The notes beneath the pieces were generated by a model. The model was not told the DNA's origin and searched no databases. It saw nothing but the letters and a program-made list of their open reading frames with translations. The position numbers and the translations under genes were made by a program. Shown piece after piece: positions 1 through 6,797 of a stretch of DNA of 64,000 nucleotides. This DNA comes from SHZI01 sp963802215 (lineage in GTDB: Bacteria > Pseudomonadota > Gammaproteobacteria > Steroidobacterales > GCA-2729495): assembly GCA_963802215.1 (NCBI GenBank), contig CAWDHQ010000001.1, forward strand, positions 868,001-932,000. The letters are read 5' to 3'. Position 1 is the stretch's first letter. Every line of letters starts with the position of its first letter.

Positions 1-432
1 TGTCAGCGTTGCCTGCTGGATTGCGGTTTGAGCCACAACGCGGTCCGTGAGCATTGCCCGGGACCCCGGGGCAGGCCGGAGCAGCGGCACCAGAGCCACG
101 GCGACCAGTGCGACCCCGGCCGCAACGGCATACGGCAGAATCCCGGATCCACGCCGTGGGGCCGCGACCGGAGCGGATGTCGCCGTTTCATCAAGGGCTG
201 CGCTCACCCGGGCACTGATCTGCAAGGCCGCCAGCCCGGCCGATCGAGCGCCGGCGGGCCCGCCCCGCAGGGTGCTGCCAATGAGGCCGTAGCGTGCGAC
301 GCGTGCCCTGTGCTCTGGTGATCTCGCCAGCCGCGAGACCAGCAGTTCCAGCTCTGTCGCCGGCAACTCGTCGTCGAGCCAGGCCGACAACTGCTCGTCA
401 ATGAGGGGAGTCTGATCCGGGCCGGTGCTCAT
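1..432 (-). CDS. rseA: Anti-sigma-E factor RseA (3' part cut by window edge)
   Basis: Membrane anti-sigma factor that holds sigma-E at the inner membrane until regulated proteolysis releases it. The 144 residues visible start MSTGPDQTPL and carry an acidic N-terminal sigma-binding region with the typical LSAWLDDELP stretch (about residues 15-24), then one hydrophobic membrane segment (about 97-117) and the beginning of the periplasmic part; the reading frame is still open at base 1. It starts 42 bp after the rpoE stop, the standard rpoE-rseA order. Sequence similarity in this family is low, so the call rests on domain layout and position. The site-2 protease that would cleave it, rseP, is also in this window near 33-34 kb. 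Confidence 0.9.
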   Translation of the reverse strand, partial: MSTGPDQTPLIDEQLSAWLDDELPATELELLVSRLARSPEHRARVARYGLIGSTLRGGPAGARSAGLAALQISARVSAALDETATSAPVAAPRRGSGILPYAVAAGVALVAVALVPLLRPAPGSRAMLTDRVVAQTAIQQATLT

Positions 433-474
433 GGCAGTTGCTCTCTGTTCGGCATGGTTAGGCTTGTCGGTGTC

Positions 475-1053
475 TCAGGCGCCGGCCAGCGGCTTGATGG
501 CCTCGTCGATGGCTTCGCGGGCCCGAAAGATGCGCGATCGAACCGTGCCGACCGGACAATCCATGGCGGCCGCAATCTCCTCGTAGCTGAGGCCCTCGAT
601 CTCCCGCAGCACGATGGCGGTACGCAGCTCCTCCGGCAATGCTGCAATGGCCAACTCGACCGTCTCCCGGAGCTGCTCCTGCATGGCGATGCCCTCCGGG
701 GTCTCCTCGTCGCGGAGCTGGGCGTTGCGCTCGGAGTATTCCGGATCCTGGGCGTCCAGATCGTACTCGACGGGCTTCCTCTGGAGCGCCACGAGGTAGT
801 TCTTTGCCGTGTTGATGGCGATACGGTAAAGCCATGTGTAAAAGGCGCTTTCACCCCGAAAACCCGGCAAGGCCCGATAGGCCTTCACGAAGGCCTCCTG
901 GGAGACATCGAGAGCTTCTGTCGGATCCCGCACATAGCGCATGACGAGCTTCACGATCTTCTGCTGGTACTTCAGCACCAGCAGGTCGAAGGCGCGCCGA
1001 TCACCCTGTTGGGCTCGCTCCACGAGAAGCTGATCGCCGCTTGTCCCTGCCAT
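475..1053 (-). CDS. rpoE: RNA polymerase sigma-E factor (ECF family)
   Basis: Extracytoplasmic-function sigma factor directing RNA polymerase to envelope-stress promoters. The 192-residue product matches the usual RpoE length (E. coli 191). Region 2 spans about residues 25-92 (includes DVSQEAFVKAYR and the melting-region FYTWLYRIAINTAKN) and region 4 about 128-185 (LSYEEIAAAMDCPVGTVRSR helix-turn-helix). The frame stays open upstream to 1146, but the ATG at 1053 (MAGTSGDQLL) fits the family start and lies just downstream of a sigma-E-like promoter. It is followed by rseA with a 42-bp gap, so both are probably cotranscribed. Confidence 0.96.
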   Translation of the reverse strand: MAGTSGDQLLVERAQQGDRRAFDLLVLKYQQKIVKLVMRYVRDPTEALDVSQEAFVKAYRALPGFRGESAFYTWLYRIAINTAKNYLVALQRKPVEYDLDAQDPEYSERNAQLRDEETPEGIAMQEQLRETVELAIAALPEELRTAIVLREIEGLSYEEIAAAMDCPVGTVRSRIFRAREAIDEAIKPLAGA

Positions 1054-1100
1054 GCCCGGGGTCCTGTGTCGGATCGCGGGCGCCGGCAACTCACAGGCGG

Positions 1101-1127
1101 GTAGACAGGCCACCGTCCCGAAAGTTC
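1101..1127 (-). promoter_or_regulatory. Probable sigma-E promoter of rpoE-rseA
   Basis: On the minus strand GAACTT (1127-1122) is followed after exactly 16 bases by TCTAC (1105-1101). This resembles the sigma-E consensus GAACTT-N16-TCTGA. It lies about 48 bp upstream of the rpoE ATG, so transcripts would have a leader of roughly 40 bases. Autoregulation of rpoE by sigma-E is established in enterobacteria; applying it here is inference from the sequence match and position. Confidence 0.6.
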
Positions 1128-1266
1128 GCCCTGCGGCCCCGCACACCCCGGAATCATTCCCGGACTGCGACTCAGGTCCGGCAATACGCGGGTAGTGCAG
1201 CGCAGCGCCCGCGGCGATTCTACGTGAAACCTGACGGCTTAACCTGCCTGGCGTAAACGTCGCTGG

Positions 1267-1722
1267 TCAGCTGCCGGCGCCAGAGGCGTGCCGCAGGCGC
1301 ACGGCGAGGTGCCGCCACGTGTCCGGCGGCAGGCGGTCGCGAAAGAGGATCACCTGGGCGTGCTGCGTGGGGCCGCCGGCGAACGCGAGCCCGACCGCGA
1401 TAGCAGGCAATCTCCAGAAGCTCACGACGGTGACCGGCACCAGGTTGCCTGGTTCCCGTGCGAAGCCAAGCTGGAAGCAGCCATCGCCCGTAACCACTAT
1501 CCGGCTGACGTACCGGGGAGCGCGGGGTCCTGCCCTGCGCAGCTCGAGATACCCGTAGAACCCGACGAGCATCGTAGCGAAGGCCCTGGGCAGCGGCGGC
1601 AAACCACCGTAACCGAGCGCCACCAGCGCAAGCATTATCGAGCAGGCAATCAGCCACTGGACGCGGCGGCATCGTGGACGGTCAATGACGAGACTGCGCG
1701 AGAAGCCGCTGGATGAGTGCAT
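1267..1722 (-). CDS. ygfX: YgfX (CptA)-like small membrane protein
   Basis: Small inner-membrane protein of the YgfX/CptA family, described in E. coli as the partner of SdhE/CptB and linked to cell-shape effects. The reliable part runs from about IDRPRCRRVQW through two adjacent hydrophobic segments (IACSIMLALVALGYG and FATMLVGFYGYL) to a soluble domain with the family's tryptophan (SFWRLP) and VILFRDRLPPDTWRHLAVRLR near the C-terminus. The gene follows sdhE directly. The start is uncertain: the ATG at 1722 overlaps the sdhE 3' end by 41 bp and gives 151 residues; ATG at 1734 is possible. Family and neighbour order make the identity likely despite low sequence conservation. Confidence 0.75.
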   Translation of the reverse strand: MHSSSGFSRSLVIDRPRCRRVQWLIACSIMLALVALGYGGLPPLPRAFATMLVGFYGYLELRRAGPRAPRYVSRIVVTGDGCFQLGFAREPGNLVPVTVVSFWRLPAIAVGLAFAGGPTQHAQVILFRDRLPPDTWRHLAVRLRHASGAGS

Positions 1723-1927
1723 TGAGGCTGGCATCATCGGTGACAGCGCGACCGGCCAGCAAGTCGACAATCTCGGGATCCTGTGCAGAAAGCAGGGTCT
1801 CGAAGGCCATCTGGGCCGCCGGGGCCGCCGCCGGAAACTCCCGCTCCAGGTATCGGAGCAGCAGCACATCCAGCTCCCGCATCCCGCGCCGGCAGCGCCA
1901 CCGCAGTCGGGAAAGGCGCGTGTCCAA
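1682..1927 (-). CDS. sdhE: Succinate dehydrogenase flavinylation factor SdhE
   Basis: Antitoxin CptB/SdhE family protein that helps attach FAD covalently to SdhA. The 81-residue product (E. coli 88) has the diagnostic RGMRELD motif (RGxxE, residues about 15-20) followed by LLLRYLEREFP and a LLSAQDPEIVDLLAG segment typical of the family. It lies 15 bp after the sdhB stop. That same TAG also closes its own frame upstream, so translation must start within it; the first start codon is TTG at 1927. YgfX overlaps its 3' end. Confidence 0.88.
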   Translation of the reverse strand: MDTRLSRLRWRCRRGMRELDVLLLRYLEREFPAAAPAAQMAFETLLSAQDPEIVDLLAGRAVTDDASLNALIQRLLAQSRH

Positions 1928-1942
1928 GCTGCTGCCGGACCG

Positions 1943-2734
1943 CTAGAGGCGGCGCTCCGCGAGCATGCGCTTCGTAGCAGCGATTGCGCGCGCCGGATTG
2001 AGATCCTTGGGGCAGGCGTTCGTGCAGTTCATGATGGTGTGGCAGCGGTACAGGCGGAAAGGATCTTCCAGGTCATCCAGTCGGGACCCCGTGGCCTCGT
2101 CCCGCGTGTCCACCAGCCAGCGGTAGGCGGCGAGCAGCGCTGCCGGACCGAGGTAACGATCGCTGTTCCACCAGTAGCTCGGACAACTGGTCGAGCAGCA
2201 GGCGCACAGGATGCAGGCGGACGGGCTGTTGATCAGCTCCTGGTCCTCCTTGGACTGCAGTCGCTCCCGGTCGGGCGGCGGCGGCGTCCGGGTCTGCAGC
2301 CACGGCTTGATCGAGGCGTACTGGGCGTAGAAGTTGGTGAGGTCAGGCACCAGGTCCTTTACGACCGGCATGTGGGGCAAGGGGTAGATCTTCACGTCGC
2401 CGCGGATATCGGCGATCGCCTGGGTGCAGGCCAGGGTGTTGACCCCGTCGATGTTCATCGCGCAGGAGCCACAGATGCCTTCGCGGCAGGAACGGCGGAA
2501 CGTGAGCGAAGAATCCGTTTCGTTCTTGATCTTGATCAGGGCATCGAGAACCATCGGGCCACATCGCCCGGTGTCGACGGAGTACGTATCGATTCGCGGA
2601 TTGGCACTCGAATCAGGGTCGTACCGGTAGATCTGGAACTTGCGGATCTTCCCGGGCGCGGAGGCGCTGGCAGGAGCGGGATGGGTCTTGCCCTTCGTCA
2701 CGCGGGAATTGGCAGGCAGCTGGAAATCGGCCAT
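1943..2734 (-). CDS. sdhB: Succinate dehydrogenase iron-sulfur subunit
   Basis: Electron-transfer subunit of complex II, passing electrons from the flavin of SdhA to ubiquinone. The 263-residue product has all cluster ligands: [2Fe-2S] Cys 83, 88, 91 and 103 (CREGICGSC...C), [4Fe-4S] Cys 174, 177, 180 with 184 (CILCACCSTSC), and [3Fe-4S] ligands Cys 231, 237, 241 (CHTIMNCTNACPKDLNP). The length and N-terminal extension resemble the alphaproteobacterial/mitochondrial type more than the 238-residue E. coli form. It follows sdhA by 50 bp and precedes sdhE. Confidence 0.97.
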   Translation of the reverse strand: MADFQLPANSRVTKGKTHPAPASASAPGKIRKFQIYRYDPDSSANPRIDTYSVDTGRCGPMVLDALIKIKNETDSSLTFRRSCREGICGSCAMNIDGVNTLACTQAIADIRGDVKIYPLPHMPVVKDLVPDLTNFYAQYASIKPWLQTRTPPPPDRERLQSKEDQELINSPSACILCACCSTSCPSYWWNSDRYLGPAALLAAYRWLVDTRDEATGSRLDDLEDPFRLYRCHTIMNCTNACPKDLNPARAIAATKRMLAERRL

Positions 2735-2764
2735 GGGTGATTCGTCCGCTCCTTAATAGCTCCG

Positions 2765-2806
2765 GTACGTGCGCGCCTTCGGCACTAGTACGTGCGCGCC
2801 TTCGGC
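2765..2806 (-). repeat. Tandem duplication of the sdhA 3' end
   Basis: A 19-bp sequence (starts GCCGAAGGCG and ends GCACGTAC on the minus strand) occurs at 2788-2806, where it encodes the last residues of SdhA, and again at 2765-2783, immediately after the stop, separated by 4 bp. The repeat unit is therefore 23 bp. The second copy occupies most of the short sdhA-sdhB spacer and is out of frame with the first. It looks like a recent slippage or recombination duplication. Confidence 0.85.
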
Positions 2807-4572
2807 GCGATCGTCTCGACTTCGCTGGTGAGGGTCTGCAGCTTCACTGGCCGGTCATCCAGCCGGATGTTGCCCCGCGCGTCGATCCAGGCAAGGGTGT
2901 GCTTCAGCCAGTGCTGGTCATCCCGGTTCGGATAGTCCTCCCGGGCATGGGCGCCGCGGCTTTCGTGGCGGCGGGCCGCGCCGGTGATGGTCACCATGGC
3001 CTGACCCAGCAGGTTGTCCAGTTCGAGGGTCTCCATGAGGTCGGTATTCCAGATCAGGCTGCGGTCGCTGATGCGCACGTCGGCGAAGGACGCGTAGCAC
3101 TTGCGGAGCGCTTCGATCCCCTGCTGGAGGGATTCGCCGGTACGGAACACGGCCGCGTGGGACTGCATGATCCGCTGCATCTCCAGCCGGATCTCCGCCG
3201 TGCCACGCGCGCCGTTGGCATTCCTCAGGCGGTCGAGGCGGCTCACGGCGGGCTCGGAGGCATCGGCGCGCAGGGCCTTCTGTCGGGTGCCGGCCGCCAC
3301 GGTCTCCGCGCAACGCTGGGCCGCCGACCGGCCGAAGACGACGAGATCCAGCAGCGAGTTCGAACCGAGACGGTTTGCGCCGTGAACGGACACGCAGGCC
3401 GCCTCCCCGATCGCCATCAGGCCGGGCACCGGCGTGTCCGGGTTGCCATCCTTCAGCGTCAGCACCTCGCCACGCACGTTGGTGGGCACGCCGCCCATGT
3501 TGTAGTGGACCGTGGGCAGGACGGGAATGGGCTCCCGCGTGACGTCGACGCCGGCGAAGATCCGCGCCGTCTCGGCGATTCCCGGCAGCCGCTCCTGGAT
3601 CACCTCGGGGCCGAGATGCTCCAGGTGCAGGTGAATGTGGTCCTTCTCGGGACCGACGCCGCGGCCGTCACGGATCTCGATGGTCATCGCACGGCTGACG
3701 ACGTCCCGGGAGGCCAGGTCCTTGGCGTTGGGCGCGTAGCGCTCCATGAACCGGTCACCCGATGAATTGGTCAGGTAGCCGCCCTCGCCGCGGGCACCCT
3801 CGGTAATCAGGCAACCGGACCCGTAGATGCCGGTCGGATGGAACTGGACGAACTCCATGTCCTGCAGCGGGAGACCGGCGCGAAGCGCCATGGCGCTGCC
3901 GTCGCCCGTGCAGGTGTGGGCGGACGTGCAGGAGAAGTAGGCCCGGCCATAGCCGCCTGTCGCCAGGATCGTCTGCTGGGCCCGGAAGCGGTGCAGCTTG
4001 CCCGTGGCCATCTCCAGGGCAACCACGCCCCGGCATTCGCCATCCTCCATCATCAGGTCGATGGCGAAGAATTCGATGAAGAAGCTGGCCTGGTGCTTCA
4101 GCGACTGCTGGTACAGCGTGTGCAGCATGGCATGGCCGGTGCGATCCGCTGCCGCGCAGGTGCGCTGGGCGGTGCCCTTGCCGAAGTTGGTCGTCATGCC
4201 GCCGAAGGGCCGCTGGTAGATCCGGCCGTCCTCGGTCCGGGAAAACGGCACGCCGTAGTGCTCGAGCTCGACGACCGCGGCCGGAGCCTCCTTGCACATG
4301 TACTCGATGGCATCCTGGTCGCCCAGCCAGTCCGAGCCCTTCACCGTGTCGTACATGTGCCAGCGCCAGTCGTCCTCGCCCATGTTGCCGAGCGCGGCGC
4401 TGATGCCGCCCTGGGCTGCCACGGTGTGACTGCGGGTGGGGAACACCTTGGTGATGCAGGCCGTGGACAGCCCTGCCTCGGACAAGCCGACGGTTGCCCT
4501 CAAGCCGGCCCCGCCCGCGCCAATGACGACCACGTCGTAAGTGTGGTCAATGAAGGAATAGGACGCGGTCAT
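2785..4572 (-). CDS. sdhA: Succinate dehydrogenase flavoprotein subunit
   Basis: Catalytic subunit of succinate:quinone oxidoreductase, oxidising succinate to fumarate. The 595-residue product has the N-terminal dinucleotide fold (VVVIGAGGAGLRA, about residues 14-26), the FAD-linking histidine 49 in RSHTVAAQGG, the conserved QFHPTGIYGSG and LITEGARGEGG stretches, and the C-terminal GANRLGSNSLLDLVVFGR motif. Its ATG overlaps the sdhD stop by four bases (ATGA), indicating translational coupling. Confidence 0.98.
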   Translation of the reverse strand: MTASYSFIDHTYDVVVIGAGGAGLRATVGLSEAGLSTACITKVFPTRSHTVAAQGGISAALGNMGEDDWRWHMYDTVKGSDWLGDQDAIEYMCKEAPAAVVELEHYGVPFSRTEDGRIYQRPFGGMTTNFGKGTAQRTCAAADRTGHAMLHTLYQQSLKHQASFFIEFFAIDLMMEDGECRGVVALEMATGKLHRFRAQQTILATGGYGRAYFSCTSAHTCTGDGSAMALRAGLPLQDMEFVQFHPTGIYGSGCLITEGARGEGGYLTNSSGDRFMERYAPNAKDLASRDVVSRAMTIEIRDGRGVGPEKDHIHLHLEHLGPEVIQERLPGIAETARIFAGVDVTREPIPVLPTVHYNMGGVPTNVRGEVLTLKDGNPDTPVPGLMAIGEAACVSVHGANRLGSNSLLDLVVFGRSAAQRCAETVAAGTRQKALRADASEPAVSRLDRLRNANGARGTAEIRLEMQRIMQSHAAVFRTGESLQQGIEALRKCYASFADVRISDRSLIWNTDLMETLELDNLLGQAMVTITGAARRHESRGAHAREDYPNRDDQHWLKHTLAWIDARGNIRLDDRPVKLQTLTSEVETIAPKARTY

Positions 4573-4955
4573 AGGGGCGCTCTCGTGGCGATCAGGAACA
4601 CGGCGAAGATTCCGGCCACCGCCAGGCCCACGTGGAGCAGGCGCAGGGCCGTAAGGACGGCGACGCGCAGCCCGGGGGCGTGGAGGTAGTCCTCGGCAAC
4701 CACCTGTGTGCCGAGGCTGGAGTGGTAGACGAGGGCCACGACGAGCAGGATCAGGAGGACCGCATGGAGGGGCGCAGCGACCCAGGCGGTGACGGAATAG
4801 AAATCGAGGGAAGGGAGCGTTAGCAGCGAAACGGCGAACCAGAGCGTCAGCGGGACCATGGCGATAGCCGAGAGGCGCTGACCCAGCCAGTGTTCGGTCC
4901 CCGTGCCCGCGGAACCGAGGCCCAGGACCCGCCCAAGGGGAGACTTGAGGCTCAT
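4569..4955 (-). CDS. sdhD: Succinate dehydrogenase membrane anchor subunit SdhD
   Basis: Hydrophobic anchor of complex II that helps bind heme b and ubiquinone. The 128-residue product has three predicted transmembrane helices (around MVPLTLWFAVSLLTL, PLHAVLLILLVVALVYH and LLHVGLAVAGIFAVFLI). The His in VYHSSLGTQVVAEDY is the likely heme ligand region of the family. Both ends overlap neighbours by four bases (sdhC upstream, sdhA downstream). Confidence 0.94.
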   Translation of the reverse strand: MSLKSPLGRVLGLGSAGTGTEHWLGQRLSAIAMVPLTLWFAVSLLTLPSLDFYSVTAWVAAPLHAVLLILLVVALVYHSSLGTQVVAEDYLHAPGLRVAVLTALRLLHVGLAVAGIFAVFLIATRAPL

Positions 4956-5344
4956 GCCGCCACCCCCGTCAGCGCAACGGCCCAGAAGATCACCGACAGC
5001 AGGACTGCGGCGGTGACGACGGCAATTCCGGACTTGCGTGCCACAGCCTTGTCGAACCCGTGACCCGCGTCCCAGGCAAGATGCCGCAGGCCATTACAGA
5101 GGTGGTAGAAAAAGCAGAAGGTCCAGCCGACCAGCGCAAGCTGGCCGGCCAGGCTGCCCAGCAGGGCGTTGGCCCCCGCGAACGCGGCCTGCCCGGACGC
5201 CAGGGCCAGCAGCCAGGCGACCAGGGCGAGCCCGCCGAGGGCCAGGACCACACCCGTCAGGCGATGCAGGATGGAGAGCGTATTGCTGATCTGCCAGCGG
5301 TACACCTGCAGATGCGGCGACAGGGGCCGCGACAATTGGGACAT
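4952..5344 (-). CDS. sdhC: Succinate dehydrogenase cytochrome b556 subunit SdhC
   Basis: Heme-bearing membrane anchor of complex II. The 130-residue product carries the family signatures RPLSPHLQVYRWQ near the N-terminus, the quinone-site SILHRLTGV, and HLCNGLRHLAWD, in which a His is the heme b ligand, with three membrane helices. It is the first anchor gene and its stop overlaps the sdhD start (ATGA). The SdhAF4-like gene lies 12 bp upstream. Confidence 0.95.
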   Translation of the reverse strand: MSQLSRPLSPHLQVYRWQISNTLSILHRLTGVVLALGGLALVAWLLALASGQAAFAGANALLGSLAGQLALVGWTFCFFYHLCNGLRHLAWDAGHGFDKAVARKSGIAVVTAAVLLSVIFWAVALTGVAA

Positions 5345-5356
5345 GGACTACTCCAC

Positions 5357-5596
5357 TCAGAAATCGATGCAACGGCCGCCGCGCTCCCAGTCCCCGAATC
5401 GGGTGGGCTCGGGGCCGGGCGGTCCGCCGATCTCGGGCGGAGCCGTCGAAGGAGCGACGGGAAGGAACTCCGGAACCGCCGACGCGGCTCGCGCGGGGTC
5501 AATCACCGGGGGCATTGTCACCGGGGGCTTTCGGGGTACGGATTCGGGCACGAATTTATTGTGCCAGAATGACCCGCTTATCTCCAGACCGCGCAC
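5357..5596 (-). CDS. SdhAF4-like succinate dehydrogenase assembly factor (DUF1674)
   Basis: Small protein heading the sdh operon. The C-terminus reads GGPPGPEPTRFGDWERGG followed by RCIDF and the stop, which matches the hallmark of the DUF1674/SDHAF4 family. In eukaryotes these small soluble factors bind flavinylated SdhA and aid its assembly with SdhB. The N-terminal half is proline-rich and unconserved. The start is uncertain: GTG at 5596 is preceded by AGGGGGA and gives 79 residues, while ATG at 5515 would give 53 and leave more room for a promoter towards divergent ygfZ. Family assignment comes from the motif and genomic position. Confidence 0.8.
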   Translation of the reverse strand: MRGLEISGSFWHNKFVPESVPRKPPVTMPPVIDPARAASAVPEFLPVAPSTAPPEIGGPPGPEPTRFGDWERGGRCIDF

Positions 5597-5627
5597 ATGT
5601 CATTCCCCCTAGAAACCAAGGCTTTAC

Positions 5628-6464
5628 GTGCTCCAATCCGTTCCCCTTGACGACCTGCGGATTCTCGCTGTCACCGGCAGCGACCGCGCCGCGTTCCTGC
5701 AGGGCCAGTTGACCCAGGACGTGGCCACGGCAAGCCCGGACACCACCGTGATGACCGGCTGGGCGGACCCGAAGGGACGACTGCTCTTTGCCGGCCACCT
5801 CTTTGTGGTCAGGTTGCCCGCGGACGAGGCACTGGCCCTGCTCGTCCCGGCGGAACTCGCGGATGCCCTCGTCAGACGCCTGCGCCTGTACATCCTCCGG
5901 GCGAAGGCCCAGGCAGCGCTGCTGGACCTGCCGCTCACCGGGCTGACTGGCTCGCCCGCGGCGGCCGGAGAGTCCCGGACTATCAGGCTCCATGGAGACG
6001 ACGACCGGCACCTGGCCATCGGGGCCGGTGCGGTTGCTGGCGCACTCCCGGGCCCGCGCAGCGACTGGCAGCTGGCAGACATCCGGGCAGGACTCCCCGC
6101 GGTCCTGGCGGCCACCACGGGCGAGTTCGTCCCGCAGATGGTCAACCTGGACCTCCTCGGGGGCATCAGCTTCACGAAGGGCTGCTACACCGGCCAGGAG
6201 ATCGTGGCCCGCATGAAGTACCTGGGGCGCGTCAAGCGCCGCATGCTCCGCTTCGGCACCGCGGCCAGCCCACCGCCGCCCGGCGCGGCGCTCTACGCCA
6301 GCCGCGGACCGGTGGGGCAGGTGGTCAACTCGGCACCCGCGGCTACCGGCAGTGAATTCCTGGCTGTGGTCGTGCTGGACGACCTGCCGGGACCCTTCTT
6401 CCTCGACGAGGCGAGAACGCTCCCCGCCTCCCGCCTGGAACTGCCCTACGACATCCCGACGTAG
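5628..6464 (+). CDS. ygfZ: Folate-binding tRNA-modification/iron-sulfur protein YgfZ
   Basis: Tetrahydrofolate-dependent protein that supports certain iron-sulfur enzymes such as MiaB. The 278-residue product has the diagnostic KGCYTGQE motif (residues 184-191) with the essential cysteine, followed by IVARMKYLGRVKRRM, and an N-terminal GcvT-like fold (AFLQGQLTQDV). GTG at 5628 is the chosen start. Its TAG stop (6462-6464) lies inside the GTAG head of a REP element. It is divergent from the sdh operon, which fits its role in iron-sulfur protein upkeep. Confidence 0.93.
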   Translation: MLQSVPLDDLRILAVTGSDRAAFLQGQLTQDVATASPDTTVMTGWADPKGRLLFAGHLFVVRLPADEALALLVPAELADALVRRLRLYILRAKAQAALLDLPLTGLTGSPAAAGESRTIRLHGDDDRHLAIGAGAVAGALPGPRSDWQLADIRAGLPAVLAATTGEFVPQMVNLDLLGGISFTKGCYTGQEIVARMKYLGRVKRRMLRFGTAASPPPPGAALYASRGPVGQVVNSAPAATGSEFLAVVVLDDLPGPFFLDEARTLPASRLELPYDIPT

Positions 6465-6484
6465 GAGCGCCGACCGGCGCGACC
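6461..6484 (+). repeat. REP element (GTAG type), copy A
   Basis: Begins GTAGGAGCGCC and closes with GGCGCGACC, forming a short GC hairpin (GCGCC/GGCGC). It lies between convergent ygfZ and the small gene on the other strand. Bases 6462-6464 of the repeat are the ygfZ stop codon. Related copies are at 6774-6797, 11559-11583 and 11627-11651. Confidence 0.88.
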
Positions 6485-6487
6485 CGT

Positions 6488-6754
6488 CTAGTGCGGCCGC
6501 GATTTCTTCAGGGCCGGATTCAGCCGGTCGATGTCCGCCTTGACCTGCTCGGGCGTGCGTTCATAGACGAGCTCCCGGCCCTTGATCGACCCGGAGTACG
6601 CCTTCCCGTTGCGTGTCGGCAGCAGTTCGCAGCGCACGTTATGGATGCCGGTACCCAGCACCACCTCGATGCGCTCCGGCCGCTTGCTGAGGACGACCAC
6701 CTCGATGACCTGATCGGACTCGGTGATGCGCACCTTGATCTTCTCGTCCTGCAT
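6488..6754 (-). CDS. Small hypothetical protein, 88 residues
   Basis: Not recognised. It starts MQDEKIKVRITESDQ from an ATG at 6754 preceded by GGGAGA. The first 55 residues look beta-rich (KVRITES, IEVVVLS, RIEVVLGTG, VRCELLPTRNGKAYSG) and the C-terminus is helical and basic (EQVKADIDRLNPALKKSRPH). There is no signal peptide or membrane segment. Codon use looks like its neighbours. It sits between two REP elements, convergent with ygfZ and downstream of lysS on the same strand. Confidence 0.72.
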   Translation of the reverse strand: MQDEKIKVRITESDQVIEVVVLSKRPERIEVVLGTGIHNVRCELLPTRNGKAYSGSIKGRELVYERTPEQVKADIDRLNPALKKSRPH

Positions 6755-6773
6755 GCCATTTCTCCCGTTGCCA

Positions 6774-6797
6774 CGTCGCGCCTCTAGGCGCTCCTAC
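6774..6797 (-). repeat. REP element (GTAG type), copy B
   Basis: Read on the minus strand it begins GTAGGAGCGCC, has a short TAG-like loop and closes with GGCGCGACG. Bases 6796-6794 are the TAG stop codon of lysS. The hypothetical gene that follows begins 20 bp further on. Confidence 0.9.

Noticed and set aside
5556..6011. Minus-strand frames inside ygfZ as possible genes
   Set aside because: Antisense to the YgfZ motif region, no ribosome-binding site, no recognisable domain.
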